Positions 52,937 through 63,995 are shown, counted from the stretch's first letter. The stretch: DNA of 64,000 bases from Betaproteobacteria bacterium (GCA_016194905.1 JACQAP010000021.1:424988-488987); one strand, 5' to 3'. Numbers and translations: made by a program. The notes: generated by a model from the sequence alone, not told the origin.

Positions 52937-54184
52937 TCAGGACTTGGGTTTTTCTGTCGGCGCCGCAGCCGGTTTGGGCGCGTCTTTCTTATCGCTATGC
53001 GCCTGCATTTCCGTCGCTCGTACTTTGGACCCTTCGACCAGACTGTCGCGCGGGTTGTTGATCACGCGCTCGTTGTCCGTCAAGCCGGCGAGGATCTCCA
53101 CTTCCTTGCCGAAGTCGCGGCCGACTTTCACCGGCTTGATATGAATGACACCGCCGGTATCCACAACGGCCACGCGGGTGCCTTCTCCACCGACCATCAG
53201 CGCGTTGATCGGAATCTGAAGATTCGGTTCGGCATTGACCAGGTTGATCTTTGCCTGTGCATACATGCCCGGCAACAGCGGTCCCTCGCGATTGGGCACA
53301 TGCATTTCCACCACCATGGTGCGTGTGGCCGAATCGAAGGCCCCCGCGCTGCGCATCACCTTCGCGGGGAAGACGCGCTCGCCGAGTTCGGGCACTACCA
53401 GGTCAACGGTCATGCCGGGCTTGATCATCCGCATGCTGCTTTGTGGAACGGCTGCATGCACGCGAATCGTGTCTGTTTGCGACAGTTTGAACAGCCAGCC
53501 GGAGGAAGACGCACTCCCAGCCTGGATCAATGAGCCGACGTCGACGTTGCGCGCGACGATCGTTCCCGAGAATGGCGCGGTGACGCGCTGGAACGATTTC
53601 ATTTGCTCGAGCCGGCGCAGATTGGCTTCCGCCGCCGCATAGTCGGCTTTGCGCGCCTCGTGCACTCCGTGCTTCTCGTCGACTTCCTGAGGCGAAACGG
53701 CCTCTTCCTTCAGCAGTGCTGCATAACGCTCTGATGTAACCCGCGCCAGCTCCAGATTGGCCTTGACCTGCGCGCGGGATGCGTGCGCCTGATCGAGTTC
53801 ACGGTCGACTTCCGGCGCCTCGATCTCGGCGAGCACCTGTCCTGCCGTGACCTGATCACCGATATCCACTTGCCAGCGCTTGAGATAACCGTTGGTTCGC
53901 GCATAAATGGTGGTTTCCTGCATCGCGTAAAGGCTGACCGGCAATACGATATCGGCCTTCTGGCTGCCCCGCTTCGCGGGCACATACATAACAGCTTGCA
54001 ACTCATCCTTGCCGGCTTCGGCTTGGGCCACCTTCAAGGCATTCCACTTCGGCCACAAACCGATCGAGAACAGACCCGCCATGACGACGGCGAGCCCGAT
54101 GACCAGGGCGGTTCCCGAAACCCGGCCGCGCATGGATCGAATGCTGTTGCGGCGTGCATAAACGAATCGTGAAGGCGCGCTCAT
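52937..54184 (-). CDS. RND efflux periplasmic adaptor (membrane fusion protein)
   Basis: HlyD/AcrA-type adaptor of 415 residues. Inner-membrane anchor (LVIGLAVVMAGLFSIGLW), a lipoyl half (YLKRWQVDIGDQVTAGQVLAEIEAPEVDRELDQ), the alpha-hairpin (about 140-215), second lipoyl half (FQRVTAPFSGTIVARNVDVGSLIQAG), beta-barrel and membrane-proximal domains. The tail is Lys/Pro rich. Start ATG 54184 gives the family N-terminus; the longer frame is a shadow of the permease. It joins the permease (opposite strand) to the outer-membrane channel. Confidence 0.92.
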   Translation of the reverse strand: MSAPSRFVYARRNSIRSMRGRVSGTALVIGLAVVMAGLFSIGLWPKWNALKVAQAEAGKDELQAVMYVPAKRGSQKADIVLPVSLYAMQETTIYARTNGYLKRWQVDIGDQVTAGQVLAEIEAPEVDRELDQAHASRAQVKANLELARVTSERYAALLKEEAVSPQEVDEKHGVHEARKADYAAAEANLRRLEQMKSFQRVTAPFSGTIVARNVDVGSLIQAGSASSSGWLFKLSQTDTIRVHAAVPQSSMRMIKPGMTVDLVVPELGERVFPAKVMRSAGAFDSATRTMVVEMHVPNREGPLLPGMYAQAKINLVNAEPNLQIPINALMVGGEGTRVAVVDTGGVIHIKPVKVGRDFGKEVEILAGLTDNERVINNPRDSLVEGSKVRATEMQAHSDKKDAPKPAAAPTEKPKS

Positions 54185-54230
54185 TTCATTCTCCCTCCCC
54201 TGGGGTTCTTGCCTGTTTGCGTCGCACAAT

Positions 54231-54339
54231 ATTTCATTTTGAAATAATAATGTCAGAATGAAACATATGATTTCAAACGGTTTTTCTTGTAACCGCCAGC
54301 CATAAACTTGTAACATTAAAGCAACATTGTTGCAACAAT
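54231..54339. promoter_or_regulatory. divergent promoter region with palindromes
   Basis: The 174-base gap between adaptor and permease genes holds a perfect 14-bp palindrome ATTGTTGCAACAAT (54326-54339) and ATTTCA-TTT-TGAAAT (54231-54245). It is AT-rich and a natural place for a TetR- or MarR-type operator. No regulator gene is adjacent. Confidence 0.45.
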
Positions 54340-54358
54340 TGCGGATAGGGAGAGGGCG

Positions 54359-57300
54359 TTGTGGATCGTCAGGCTGGCGCTGAGCCGGCCCTATACCTTC
54401 GTTGTGGTAGCGATGCTGATCGTTCTGCTCGGCATCGTTTCCATCTTTCGCATGCCGAAGGACATTTTCCCGGAAATCGCGGAGCCGATCGTCACATTGA
54501 TTTGGCAATACGTTGGCATTCCTGCCGATGCCTTCGAAAAGCAGATCACGATTTTTTCCGAACAGCAGATCAATACCACGGTCAGCAACATCAAGCGCAT
54601 CGAGTCGCATACGATCAACGGCAAGAATGTCATCCGCATCTACTTTCAGCCATCGGTACGGATTGACCAGGCGGTAAGCCAGATCACGGCGACGTCGCAA
54701 ACGATTATCCGGCGCATGCCGCCGGGGCAGCAGCCGCCGCAGATCGTGCAGTACGATGCCTCCAGCGTACCGATCCTCCAAATCGCGCTCGGTAGCGACA
54801 CCATGAGCGAACAGCAGCTCTACGACCAGGGGCTATGGCTGGTGCGCAACGAAGTGGTGCCGGTTTCGGGCGCCACGGTACCACTGCCCTACGGCGGGCG
54901 GCCGCGGCTGGTGATGATCGATGCCGATCCCCTCCGCATGCATGCGAAAGGCGTGACCGTCAAAGACATCAACGACGCGCTCAATCGCCAGAACGTCAAT
55001 CTGCCTACGGGATCCACCCAGATCGGATCGCGCGACTACGTACTGAGCATCAACAATAGCCCGGAGAAGATCGCAGAGCTTGGCGACTTGCCGATCAGGA
55101 CCATCGGTGGCGCAATGGTGTACATCCGCGATGTCGCCGATGTGCGTGACGGCTACAACGAACAGACCAGCCTGGTACGGCACGACGGCCGCAAGTCGGC
55201 TCTCATCACGGTGCTCAAGAGCGGCGGCGCGTCCACCCTGGACATCATTCGTGACGTGCGGCAGCGGCTGTCCAACGTGACGCTGCCGGAGGGTCTGTCG
55301 CTTTCCTTCCTGTTCGACCAGTCGGTGTTCGTTGTCAATGCGATGCACGCGGTCGTCGTCGAAGGCCTGATGGCGGCGGTACTGACCGGCCTGCTGATCC
55401 TGCTGTTCCTCGGAAGCTGGCGCTCGATGGTGGTGGTGGTGACATCGATTCCGCTGGCAATCCTCTTCTCGATCATCATGCTTTCGGCGATGGGGTATTC
55501 GCTGAACCTGATGACGCTCGGCGGGCTGGCCTTGGCGGTCGGCATCTTGGTCGACGATGCCACGGTTACCATCGAAAACATCCACCGCCATATTGCGATG
55601 GGCAAAGGCCTGAAGCAGTCGATCCTGGACGGCTCGCAGCAGATCGTGGTGCCGGTGCTGGTGTCGATGCTGTGCATCTGTATCGTGTTCCTGCCGGTGC
55701 TGCTCCTGACCGGCGCCGCCAGATATCTGTTCACGCCAATGGCGCTGGCGGTCGTGTTCTCCATCCTGGCCTCTTACGGATTGTCGCGTACGCTGGTGCC
55801 GGTGATGTCGCGCTATCTCCTGCTGGAGGACGAGCACGGCGATGGTCACGGTGTGATGGCGCGGCTGCACAGCGTCGTCGAAACCAGCTTCGAGCGTTTG
55901 CGCCGTAACTACCTTTCCGCGCTGCGATGGGCACTTGCCAGCCGGGTCACCGTCTTCGCGCTGTTCATTGTGCTGGTGATTGGTTCCGCCGGCGCGGTGC
56001 TGTTCATCGGTTGGGAATTTTTCCCGGTGGTAGATGCCGGACAGATTCGTTTGCACGTCAATGCGCCGGCCGGCACGCGCATCGATGATACGGGCGTGAT
56101 TTTCTCGAAGGTTCAGGACGAGATCCGTCGCACGATCGACGCGAAGGACCTGGACGTCATCATCGACAATGTCGGCATCCCGCCTTCGACAAACCTCGCC
56201 TATAGCGACAACGTCACGCTGTCATCCGGAGACGGTGAAATCCTGGTATCGCTGAAACCAGATCACCAGGTTGCCACGAAGGAATACGTGCGTCGCCTGC
56301 GCCAGAGACTTCCCGAACAGTTTCCGGAGTGCACGTTTTACTTCCAGCCCGGCGACATGATGAACCAGATCCTGAACTTCGGGCTGCCGGCGCCGATCGA
56401 CGTCAAGATCATCGGCGGCGACTACAAGAATTTTCACCTGGCCAAGGAGATCGAGGCGCGCATGAAACGCATCGCCGGCGCGGTGGATGTACACGTTCAC
56501 CAGATCATGAATCAGCCGGCGCTGCGCGTCCAGGTGGACCGCACCCGCGCCGCGCAACTCGGCTTCTCTCAGCGCGAAATCGCCGAGAACTTCCTGATCG
56601 CATCATCGTCCAGCGTTGTCGTGACGCCGAATTATTGGAACGACCCGAAGACCGGCCGGCCGTATCAGGTCGTCGTGGTTCAACCGCATGAGACGGCGCT
56701 CAATTCGGTCGAAGCGGTGCTGAACATACCGCTGCCGGGAAAAGGTCAGTCGCCTACGCAGACCCTGGGCAACGTGGCGACGGTCAAGCACGTGGAGCTG
56801 CCGGCAATCATCAATCACGTCAATACGGAGCTTGCGTTCGACGTGTACGCGAACGTGCAGGGCAGGGATCTCGGCGCCGTCGCTTCCGATGTGCGCAAGG
56901 TAGTCGATGAATTCATCCCAAAGGCGCTCGAACAGAAGAACAATACCCGCATTGAAATTGCCGGCCAGGCAGAGAGCATGTACGACGCTTTCACCCGCAT
57001 GGGAATCGGCCTGATCGCCGCGGTGCTGCTGGTGTATTTCATCATGGTCATCAACTTTCAATCCTGGACCGATCCTTTCATCATCATCACGGCGCTGCCC
57101 GGCGCTTTCTGCGGAATCATCTGGATGCTGTTCCTCAGCGGAACCAGTTTCAGCGTGCCTTCGCTTATGGGCGCCATCATGAGCGTTGGTGTCGCCACGG
57201 CGAACAGTATTCTGATGGTGTCCTTCGCCAATGAGCAGTTGCGCAACGGCATGAGTCCGATCGAAGCCGCCCTGGAAGCCGGCTCGACGCGTCTGCGGCC

Positions 57301-57541
57301 GGTGCTGATGACGGCGGCCGCCATGGTGATCGGGATGGCGCCGATGGCGAGCGGACTCGGAGAAGGCGGCGAGCAGAATGCGCCACTGGGCCGAGCAGTG
57401 ATCGGTGGGTTGTTGCTCGCGACCGTTGCCACGCTGTTCTTTGTACCGGTCGTGTTCAGCCTGTTGCGGCGCCATGGCGTGCCCAAGCCGAGATTTGCCG
57501 ACGACGGCGTTGTCCTGGCCACGGATACTGCGCGGCACTAA
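54359..57541 (+). CDS. RND-family efflux permease
   Basis: Inner-membrane proton-driven pump subunit of 1060 residues with 12 helices and two large periplasmic loops. Motifs: SIFRMPKDIFPEIAEP near the N-terminus, GGLALAVGILVDDATVTIENIHRHIA (proton-relay Asp-Asp in TM4) and GVATANSILMVSFANEQL in TM10-11. Resembles the HAE1-type export branch rather than heavy-metal CzcA. The start is TTG 54359 after a GGATAGGGAGAGGG Shine-Dalgarno-like stretch. Substrate unknown. Confidence 0.92.
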   Translation: MWIVRLALSRPYTFVVVAMLIVLLGIVSIFRMPKDIFPEIAEPIVTLIWQYVGIPADAFEKQITIFSEQQINTTVSNIKRIESHTINGKNVIRIYFQPSVRIDQAVSQITATSQTIIRRMPPGQQPPQIVQYDASSVPILQIALGSDTMSEQQLYDQGLWLVRNEVVPVSGATVPLPYGGRPRLVMIDADPLRMHAKGVTVKDINDALNRQNVNLPTGSTQIGSRDYVLSINNSPEKIAELGDLPIRTIGGAMVYIRDVADVRDGYNEQTSLVRHDGRKSALITVLKSGGASTLDIIRDVRQRLSNVTLPEGLSLSFLFDQSVFVVNAMHAVVVEGLMAAVLTGLLILLFLGSWRSMVVVVTSIPLAILFSIIMLSAMGYSLNLMTLGGLALAVGILVDDATVTIENIHRHIAMGKGLKQSILDGSQQIVVPVLVSMLCICIVFLPVLLLTGAARYLFTPMALAVVFSILASYGLSRTLVPVMSRYLLLEDEHGDGHGVMARLHSVVETSFERLRRNYLSALRWALASRVTVFALFIVLVIGSAGAVLFIGWEFFPVVDAGQIRLHVNAPAGTRIDDTGVIFSKVQDEIRRTIDAKDLDVIIDNVGIPPSTNLAYSDNVTLSSGDGEILVSLKPDHQVATKEYVRRLRQRLPEQFPECTFYFQPGDMMNQILNFGLPAPIDVKIIGGDYKNFHLAKEIEARMKRIAGAVDVHVHQIMNQPALRVQVDRTRAAQLGFSQREIAENFLIASSSSVVVTPNYWNDPKTGRPYQVVVVQPHETALNSVEAVLNIPLPGKGQSPTQTLGNVATVKHVELPAIINHVNTELAFDVYANVQGRDLGAVASDVRKVVDEFIPKALEQKNNTRIEIAGQAESMYDAFTRMGIGLIAAVLLVYFIMVINFQSWTDPFIIITALPGAFCGIIWMLFLSGTSFSVPSLMGAIMSVGVATANSILMVSFANEQLRNGMSPIEAALEAGSTRLRPVLMTAAAMVIGMAPMASGLGEGGEQNAPLGRAVIGGLLLATVATLFFVPVVFSLLRRHGVPKPRFADDGVVLATDTARH

Positions 57542-57602
57542 GGATTTTTTGTGGATAGGATTTTTTGTAGATGCAATAGTGTTTTTTAGTGAGGAGACAA
57601 CC

Positions 57603-57974
57603 ATGAAAAGAATAATGCTGCTATGCCTGGCATTGATGCTGCCCGCGTGCGCGCATCTGAATCGGCCCACCACTGATCAGCAATTTGAATCCTATCGGGC
57701 AGAAGTCAGGGCAGAGCGTGACACGGGCAGGATTACCGCCGTGGAAGAACAGGAAAAACTGCGCGATCGCTATTGGGAGTTATATGGCAAGGATGCTAAC
57801 AGCGCCGGCCACTTCGCGTTTTCGATTTCGTTGATGCACAGTGCGCAGGTGGGTAATTTTCCGATGCAGGAAGCGGAAGCATTGATTGCCGCGCGTGAAG
57901 AGCAGCTTTTCGCCCTGAAGATGGCTTCGCGGCAGCGGCAGCCCGACTGCACCTACGATTGTCCGTGGAACTGA
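57603..57974 (+). CDS. small lipoprotein
   Basis: Lipoprotein of 123 residues with lipobox LMLPACAHL. The mature part is helical, with a two-helix pattern (FESYRAEVRAERDTGRITAVEEQEKLRDRYWELYGKDANS) and a C-terminal CTYDCPWN with two cysteines. No family recognised. GAGGAG is upstream. It follows the RND permease gene by 61 bases on the same strand, so it may share its transcript. Confidence 0.75.
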   Translation: MKRIMLLCLALMLPACAHLNRPTTDQQFESYRAEVRAERDTGRITAVEEQEKLRDRYWELYGKDANSAGHFAFSISLMHSAQVGNFPMQEAEALIAAREEQLFALKMASRQRQPDCTYDCPWN

Positions 57975-58022
57975 GGTGCTCTCGATTATCATTTGCCATT
58001 TAACGGCTGTGGGGAACGGCAA

Positions 58023-58406
58023 ATGGGCGGTTCGGGTTTCATAGCAGTTGGCGTCGGGGCTGCTCTGGGCGCGTGGCTGCGCTGGTGGCTGGGCATTGCG
58101 TTGAATGCCGTCACACCCAATCTCCCTCTCGGCACGCTGGCAGCCAATTTGATCGGCGGTTACCTGATCGGCGTTGCTGTCGAGTATTTCTCCCAACAGG
58201 GCGGGCTCCCGGTCGAGATGCGCCTGTTCGTGATCACGGGATTTCTCGGCGGTCTGACGACTTTTTCTTCTTTCTCCGCGGAAGCGGTCGGCTTGCTGAT
58301 GGAAAGCCGGTATGCGTGGGCAATCCTGCTGATATCGAGCCATCTGATCGGTTCGATCGTCATGACCGTGCTCGGGATTTTCACGGTGCGTAGCGTTACT
58401 GCCTGA
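58023..58406 (+). CDS. crcB: fluoride ion channel CrcB
   Basis: Fluc-type fluoride channel of 127 residues with four helices: GFIAVGVGAALGAWLRWWLG, PLGTLAANLIGGYLIGVAVEY, FVITGFLGGLTTFSSFSAEAVG (conserved GxxGGLTTFSTF motif with the Na+/F- residues) and a final helix. The ATG at 58023 fits the N-terminus. No fluoride riboswitch was seen in the 48 bases upstream. Convergent with the next gene (4-base gap). Confidence 0.95.
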   Translation: MGGSGFIAVGVGAALGAWLRWWLGIALNAVTPNLPLGTLAANLIGGYLIGVAVEYFSQQGGLPVEMRLFVITGFLGGLTTFSSFSAEAVGLLMESRYAWAILLISSHLIGSIVMTVLGIFTVRSVTA

Positions 58407-58410
58407 CGGG

Positions 58411-59898
58411 TCAGGACCGGGCTTCGTTGAGAAGCTTGCGCCCGGCGTCTATGACTTCGGAAGCGGTGAGCCCAGCGGGCCCGATGCCGGCGGCAACCAG
58501 CCTGTCTGCTGCCAGGCCGTGCAGATGGACACCGGCAAGCAACGCGAGGTCAGGATCGCCACCTTGGGCAGTAAGCGACGCGATGATCCCAGTCAGCACA
58601 TCCCCCATTCCCGCAGCGGCCATTCCCGGGTTACCGCTGGTATTCAGGTACCAGTCGCCGTTTTTCAGCGCGCAGACGCTGCCGTTTCCCTTCAGCACCA
58701 CGGCGGCGTTGAACCGTGCGGACAGCGTGTGCGCAGCCGCGATCCGGTCATGCTGGATTTTGTCCGTACTGGTGGCGAGCAAACGGGCCGCCTCGGCCGG
58801 ATGCGGAGTCAGGATCGAGGCGCTGGTCCGCGCCGCGAGACTTTTCTGCAGTTTCGGATGGGTCGCGATGAGGTTCAGTGCATCGGCATCGAGAACCAGC
58901 GGCGCCTTATGGGCCAGGACGGCGGCAAGAGCGTGCTGCGCCGCCTGAGATTCGCCCAGTCCAGGGCCGACCGCGATGCAGTCTAATCCCTCGGTCTTGA
59001 GCAAATCCTGCGCAGCCCGGAGCATCAATTCCGGTTGCACGAGATCCACCGAAGGCGAATCGGCGAACAATCCAAGGAAGACACGTCCGGCTCCCAGTTT
59101 CAGCGCCGCGCGTCCCGCCAGTAACGCGGCGCCCACCATGCCGGGCGCGCCCCCGAGGACGCCGACGTTGCCGAACGTACCCTTGTGGCTGTTGCGCCTT
59201 CGCAGGGGCAGCACGCTCGCGATCAGGGCGGATTCGATGCGCCAGCCCCGCGGTTCGGTGGTTTCGGGAAGGTCGACGCCGAGTGATTCGAGACGAACTT
59301 CGCCGGCGTAGTCCGGACCATCGAGCGTAAACAAACCCGCCTTCAGGCCGATGAACGTAAGCGTATGGTGGGCCCGGGCCGCGCAGCCCAGCACGCGCCC
59401 GCTGTCGGCATGCAGTCCGCTGGGAATATCGATGGCGAGGATGGGAACGCCGGAGGCATTGCTCCAGTTCACCAGTTCTGCATGCTTGCCGGTTAGCGGG
59501 CGTTCCAGTCCGACGCCGAACAGCCCGTCGACAATCAGATGCCAGTCGCCGCTCGACGGAATCGATTCGTGCAGCGCGCCGCCGGCCGCGCGCCAATCCG
59601 CCAGCGCTGCTTTGGCGTCGGCCGAGAGTTTCGCTTCCGGTCCGGTGAATACGACGGTGACGTCGTACCACCATTCCTTGAGCTGGCGCGCCGCAACGAA
59701 GGTGTCGCCGCCGTTATTACCCGGTCCGGCGAGCAGCAGGACGCGTTTGCCGCGATCGCCGAGCAAATCGCGCGCGAACTCCGCCACGGCAACTCCCGCG
59801 CGCGCCATCAAGAGCGGTGGAGAGGGCTGCGACAGTACCGCCTGTTCGATCTCGTGGATTTCCCTGGCGAGAAAGACCGGGGTGAATGCTCGGGGCAT
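58411..59898 (-). CDS. nnr: bifunctional NAD(P)H-hydrate epimerase / ADP-dependent dehydratase
   Basis: Metabolite-repair enzyme of 495 residues. The YjeF-N epimerase domain (about 5-215, GPGNNGGDTFVAARQLKEW, IDIPSGLHADSG) is fused to a ribokinase-like dehydratase domain (about 225-495, GGAPGMVGAALLAGRAALKLGAGRVFLGL, DADALNLIA, SILTPHPAEAARLL, GNPGMAAAGMGDVLTGIIASL). It repairs hydrated NADH/NADPH. Length and architecture match E. coli Nnr (YjeF). Confidence 0.95.
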   Translation of the reverse strand: MPRAFTPVFLAREIHEIEQAVLSQPSPPLLMARAGVAVAEFARDLLGDRGKRVLLLAGPGNNGGDTFVAARQLKEWWYDVTVVFTGPEAKLSADAKAALADWRAAGGALHESIPSSGDWHLIVDGLFGVGLERPLTGKHAELVNWSNASGVPILAIDIPSGLHADSGRVLGCAARAHHTLTFIGLKAGLFTLDGPDYAGEVRLESLGVDLPETTEPRGWRIESALIASVLPLRRRNSHKGTFGNVGVLGGAPGMVGAALLAGRAALKLGAGRVFLGLFADSPSVDLVQPELMLRAAQDLLKTEGLDCIAVGPGLGESQAAQHALAAVLAHKAPLVLDADALNLIATHPKLQKSLAARTSASILTPHPAEAARLLATSTDKIQHDRIAAAHTLSARFNAAVVLKGNGSVCALKNGDWYLNTSGNPGMAAAGMGDVLTGIIASLTAQGGDPDLALLAGVHLHGLAADRLVAAGIGPAGLTASEVIDAGRKLLNEARS

Positions 59899-59959
59899 AG
59901 GAGACAGTTTAAACCACAGGGAGGCTATAATTCCGCTTTAACGACTCGCCGATGCCTAA

Positions 59960-62900
59960 ATGCCAGATCTTCTGACGCTGCGCGGGCGCAACGCCCTGTC
60001 GGAATTCCGCCTCAAGAAGCTCACCCAAGCCCTCAAGAGAACCGCTCCCGTCATTACCGCCATCACCGCGGAATACTGGCATTTCGCCGCGCTGAAAGTT
60101 CCGCTGCAGGCCCCGCAGCGCAAGGTCCTCGAACGTATTCTGACCTACGGTCCGGCACCGGCCGGGGTTTCCGAAGCCGGTCGCTTGCTGCTGGTCGTGC
60201 CGCGGTTGGGCACAATCTCGCCCTGGGCCTCGAAAGCCACCGACATCGCACATTCCTGCGGGCTGGACACTGTGGAGCGGATCGAACGCGGTGTGGCCTA
60301 CTACGTCAGCACGAAGCAGGGCGGCCCGCTCGATAAAGCGCAGCAGGCGGCGCTATTGCCGCTGCTCCACGATCGCATGACCGAAACCGTGCTGGATTCG
60401 CTCGAAGCAGCGGCGCAACTGTTCCAGCACGTTGCCCCCCAGCCATTGGCCACGATCGACCTGCTGTCCGGCGGCCGTGAAGCACTGGAGCGCGCAAACC
60501 GCGAAATGGGGCTGGCGCTGTCGGACGACGAGATCGATTATCTACTGGAGAATTTCCGGCGCATGGGGCGCAACCCGACCGACGTCGAGCTGATGATGTT
60601 TGCGCAAGCCAATTCCGAACATTGCCGGCACAAGATCTTCAACGCCGAGTGGATAGTTGACGGCAAGAAGCGGCCGAAGTCGCTGTTCGGCATGATCCGT
60701 CATACGCATGCGACGCATCCCGCGGGGACCGTGGTCGCGTACGCCGACAATGCCTCGATCATGGAAGGCGCCGAGATCGACCGGTTCTATCCGGACGCGT
60801 CCGGAACCTACCGATACGCCACCGAGCAGACACATATTCTGATGAAGGTGGAAACGCACAATCACCCAACGGCGATTTCGCCCTTCGCGGGAGCGGCTAC
60901 CGGTTCCGGCGGGGAGATCCGCGACGAGGGCGCGACGGGCCGTGGCTCAAAACCGAAAGCCGGGCTGACCGGGTTTTCCGTTTCCCATTTGCGCATTCCC
61001 GGTTTCGTGCAGCCGTGGGAGAAGAACGCCATCGGCAAGCCGGGGCGCATCGCGTCCGCGCTGCAGATCATGCTGGAAGGTCCGATCGGTGGGGCATCGT
61101 TCAACAACGAATTCGGCCGTCCGAACTTGTGCGGCTATTTCCGGACTTTCGAGCAATCGGTCGGCGGCGAAGTGCGCGGTTATCACAAGCCGATCATGCT
61201 TGCCGGCGGCGTCGGTTCGATTCCTGCCTCGCAATCGTTGAAATCCGGCGTGCCGGCGGGTGCGTTGCTGGTGCAGATCGGCGGCCCCGGCATGCTGATC
61301 GGCATGGGCGGTGGCGCGGCATCGAGCATGAATACCGGTGCGAACATCGCCGATCTCGATTTCGATTCCGTGCAGCGCGGCAACGCGGAGATCCAGCGCC
61401 GTGCGCAGGAAGTCATCGACCGCTGCTGGGCGATGGGGGAGGACAATCCGATCCTGTCGATTCACGACGTGGGCGCGGGCGGGCTTTCCAACGCATTGCC
61501 GGAGCTGGTGCATGGCGCCGGTCGCGGCGGCCACATCAACTTGCGCGACATTCCATCGGAAGAACCGGGCATGACGCCGGCGCAGATCTGGTGCAACGAA
61601 GCGCAGGAGCGTTATGTCATGGCAGTCGCGCAGGAGCGCTTCGCCGCCTTCGAAGCCTTGTGCGAGCGCGAGCGCTGTCCTTTTGCGGTGGTCGGAACCG
61701 CGTCCGGCGACGGCTGGCTGAAAATCGAGGACCCCAAGTTCGGCAATCATCCGGTCGATATGCAGCTCGAAGTCGTGCTCGGCAAGCCGCCGAAGATGAC
61801 CCGCGACGTGAAGCGGCGAACGCGCGCGCTTCCCGTGTTGGATTTTTCCGCAATCCATTTCAAGGAGGCGGTGTTGCGCGTGCTGCGCTTTCCCACGGTG
61901 GCGAACAAAACTTTTCTGATTTCGATCGGCGACCGCACGGTTGGCGGATTGTGCTCGCGCGATCCGTTCGTCGGCCCCTGGCAGACGCCTGTAGCCGACG
62001 TCGCGGTGACGCTGATGGGATTCACGACGTATCGTGGGGAAGCCTTCGCGATCGGTGAGCGGACACCGCTGGCCGTATTCAATGGACCAGCCTCCGGGCG
62101 CATGGCCGTGGGCGAAGCGCTCACCAATATCGCAGCGGCGCGCATCGCGAAAATCGGCGACGTCAAATTGTCGGCCAACTGGATGGCGGCGGCCGGCTAT
62201 CCGGGAGAAGACGCGGTGCTGTTCGATACTGTCGAAGCGGTGGCGATGGAATTGTGTCCCCAACTTGGCATCAGCATCCCGGTGGGCAAGGATTCGATGT
62301 CGATGCGTACGGCGTGGCGGGACGGCAAAAAGAACAAGGAGGTCGTTGCGCCGCTGTCTCTGATCGTATCTGCGTTCGCGCCTTGCGTGGATGCGCGTAA
62401 TACCCTCACGCCGCAACTGCAGCCGCTGGATCGCGACAGCGTGCTGGTATTGATCGACCTCGGTGCGGGGCGCAGCCGGATGGGTGGGTCGGTACTGGCG
62501 CAAGTGCATGATCAGGTCGGCGGCGAAGCGCCGGATGTGGATTCTCCCGCGAAGCTGAAGGTGTTCTTCGAGACGGTCCAGCAACTCAACCGGCAAGGCG
62601 CCATCCTCGCCTATCACGACCGGTCCGACGGCGGCTTGCTGGTCACGCTTGCGGAAATGATGTTCGCTTCGCATGTCGGCGTGACCGTCGATGTCGAAGG
62701 AGAAGTCGTGGCGGCGCTGTTCAACGAAGAACTGGGCGCTGTTCTCCAGGTCAGGTCGACCAGTTTCGATGCCGTGAAGAATGCGTTCGAAGCAGCCGGC
62801 CTGTCTGCAGAGTTTTGCCGGTTGGGCACCCTCAATCGCAGCGGCCGGCTCATCATCCATTCGAAGGGCAAAGAGGTCTATAGCGAATCCGGCGTGGCGC

Positions 62901-63841
62901 TGCAGCGCGCCTGGTCGGAGACTACCTATCACCTGCAACGGTTGCGCGACAATCCGGAATGCGCGCAGCAGGAATACGATCGCATCCTCGATGCCGCCGA
63001 TCCCGGACTGCATGCCAGGCTGACATTCGATCCCGCGCAAGACATCGCGGCGCCTTTCATCCTCAAGCGCGTGCGCCCGAAGATCGCGATCCTGCGCGAG
63101 CAGGGCGTGAATGGCCAGATAGAAATGGCGGCAGCCTTCGACCGCGCCGGATTCGAATCCGTCGATGTGCACATGACGGATATCATCATCGGCCGGCTTG
63201 CGTTGTCAGGCTTCAAGGGCTTCGTCGCCTGCGGCGGATTTTCCTATGGCGACGTGCTCGGTGCCGGGGAGGGCTGGGCGAAATCGATTCTGTTCAATGC
63301 CCGCGCCCGCGAGCAGTTCGGCCTGTTCTTCCGGCGTGACGATGCCTTCGCGCTCGGTGTCTGCAACGGCTGCCAGATGATGAGCAATCTGCACGAGCTC
63401 ATTCCCGGTACGGAGCATTGGCCGCATTTCGTGCGCAACCGTTCCGAGCAGTTCGAGGCCCGCGTGGCCATGGTGGAGGTGCCGGAGAGCCCGTCGCTGT
63501 TCTTCGACGGGATGGCGGGCAGCCGCATGCCGATTGCGGTCGCGCACGGCGAGGGCTTCGCGGAATTCCGAGATGGCGCCCAGTTGTCGGCGGCTCGCAA
63601 GCTCGTAGTACTGCGATTCGTGGACAACCACGGCAAAGTCACCGCGCGCTATCCGCTGAATCCGAACGGTTCCCCGGAGGGCATCAGCGGACTGACCACG
63701 CCTGACGGCCGTTTCACGATTGTGATGCCGCACCCGGAGCGCGTTTTTCGCAGCATCCAGAATTCCTGGCGTCCGGCTTCCTGGAAGGAGGATAGCCCGT
63801 GGATGAGGATGTTCCGCAACGCGCGACGCTGGGTGAACTGA
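59960..63841 (+). CDS. purL: phosphoribosylformylglycinamidine synthase
   Basis: Long single-chain FGAM synthase of purine synthesis, 1293 residues. It has an N-terminal PurS-like domain, linker, two AIR-synthase-like halves ([39 protein letters not shown] region; [29 protein letters not shown]) and a C-terminal glutamine amidotransferase domain ([26 protein letters not shown] with catalytic Cys, PHPERVFRS with His). Starts ATG 59960. The 3' end is followed by about 125 bases without a gene. Confidence 0.97.
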   Translation: MPDLLTLRGRNALSEFRLKKLTQALKRTAPVITAITAEYWHFAALKVPLQAPQRKVLERILTYGPAPAGVSEAGRLLLVVPRLGTISPWASKATDIAHSCGLDTVERIERGVAYYVSTKQGGPLDKAQQAALLPLLHDRMTETVLDSLEAAAQLFQHVAPQPLATIDLLSGGREALERANREMGLALSDDEIDYLLENFRRMGRNPTDVELMMFAQANSEHCRHKIFNAEWIVDGKKRPKSLFGMIRHTHATHPAGTVVAYADNASIMEGAEIDRFYPDASGTYRYATEQTHILMKVETHNHPTAISPFAGAATGSGGEIRDEGATGRGSKPKAGLTGFSVSHLRIPGFVQPWEKNAIGKPGRIASALQIMLEGPIGGASFNNEFGRPNLCGYFRTFEQSVGGEVRGYHKPIMLAGGVGSIPASQSLKSGVPAGALLVQIGGPGMLIGMGGGAASSMNTGANIADLDFDSVQRGNAEIQRRAQEVIDRCWAMGEDNPILSIHDVGAGGLSNALPELVHGAGRGGHINLRDIPSEEPGMTPAQIWCNEAQERYVMAVAQERFAAFEALCERERCPFAVVGTASGDGWLKIEDPKFGNHPVDMQLEVVLGKPPKMTRDVKRRTRALPVLDFSAIHFKEAVLRVLRFPTVANKTFLISIGDRTVGGLCSRDPFVGPWQTPVADVAVTLMGFTTYRGEAFAIGERTPLAVFNGPASGRMAVGEALTNIAAARIAKIGDVKLSANWMAAAGYPGEDAVLFDTVEAVAMELCPQLGISIPVGKDSMSMRTAWRDGKKNKEVVAPLSLIVSAFAPCVDARNTLTPQLQPLDRDSVLVLIDLGAGRSRMGGSVLAQVHDQVGGEAPDVDSPAKLKVFFETVQQLNRQGAILAYHDRSDGGLLVTLAEMMFASHVGVTVDVEGEVVAALFNEELGAVLQVRSTSFDAVKNAFEAAGLSAEFCRLGTLNRSGRLIIHSKGKEVYSESGVALQRAWSETTYHLQRLRDNPECAQQEYDRILDAADPGLHARLTFDPAQDIAAPFILKRVRPKIAILREQGVNGQIEMAAAFDRAGFESVDVHMTDIIIGRLALSGFKGFVACGGFSYGDVLGAGEGWAKSILFNARAREQFGLFFRRDDAFALGVCNGCQMMSNLHELIPGTEHWPHFVRNRSEQFEARVAMVEVPESPSLFFDGMAGSRMPIAVAHGEGFAEFRDGAQLSAARKLVVLRFVDNHGKVTARYPLNPNGSPEGISGLTTPDGRFTIVMPHPERVFRSIQNSWRPASWKEDSPWMRMFRNARRWVN

Positions 63842-63966
63842 GCGAACGGGATAAAAAAACGGGAGTATGTACTTGACGAAACCCATCCAAATAGCCGTTT
63901 TCCATCATGGGCATGAAAATCTGCCCCAAAACCGCACGATTTCTCGCAAAAAAGTAAAACTTTCCC

Positions 63967-63995
63967 TTGACTAAAGACATTTAGTTAAGTAAAAT
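63967..63995 (+). promoter_or_regulatory. sigma70 promoter with embedded inverted repeat at the right edge
   Basis: TTGACT (63967-63972), 17-base spacer, TAAAAT (63990-63995). Within it ACTAAA-GACAT-TTTAGT is an inverted repeat, probably a repressor site. The gene it serves lies beyond the window. Confidence 0.6.

Noticed and set aside
57975..58022. Possible fluoride riboswitch before crcB
   Set aside because: The 48-base gap is too short and lacks the conserved riboswitch elements.
60947..63172. 741-codon minus-strand frame opposite purL
   Set aside because: Shadow of purL codon bias; Arg/His/Gln-rich translation without domain features.
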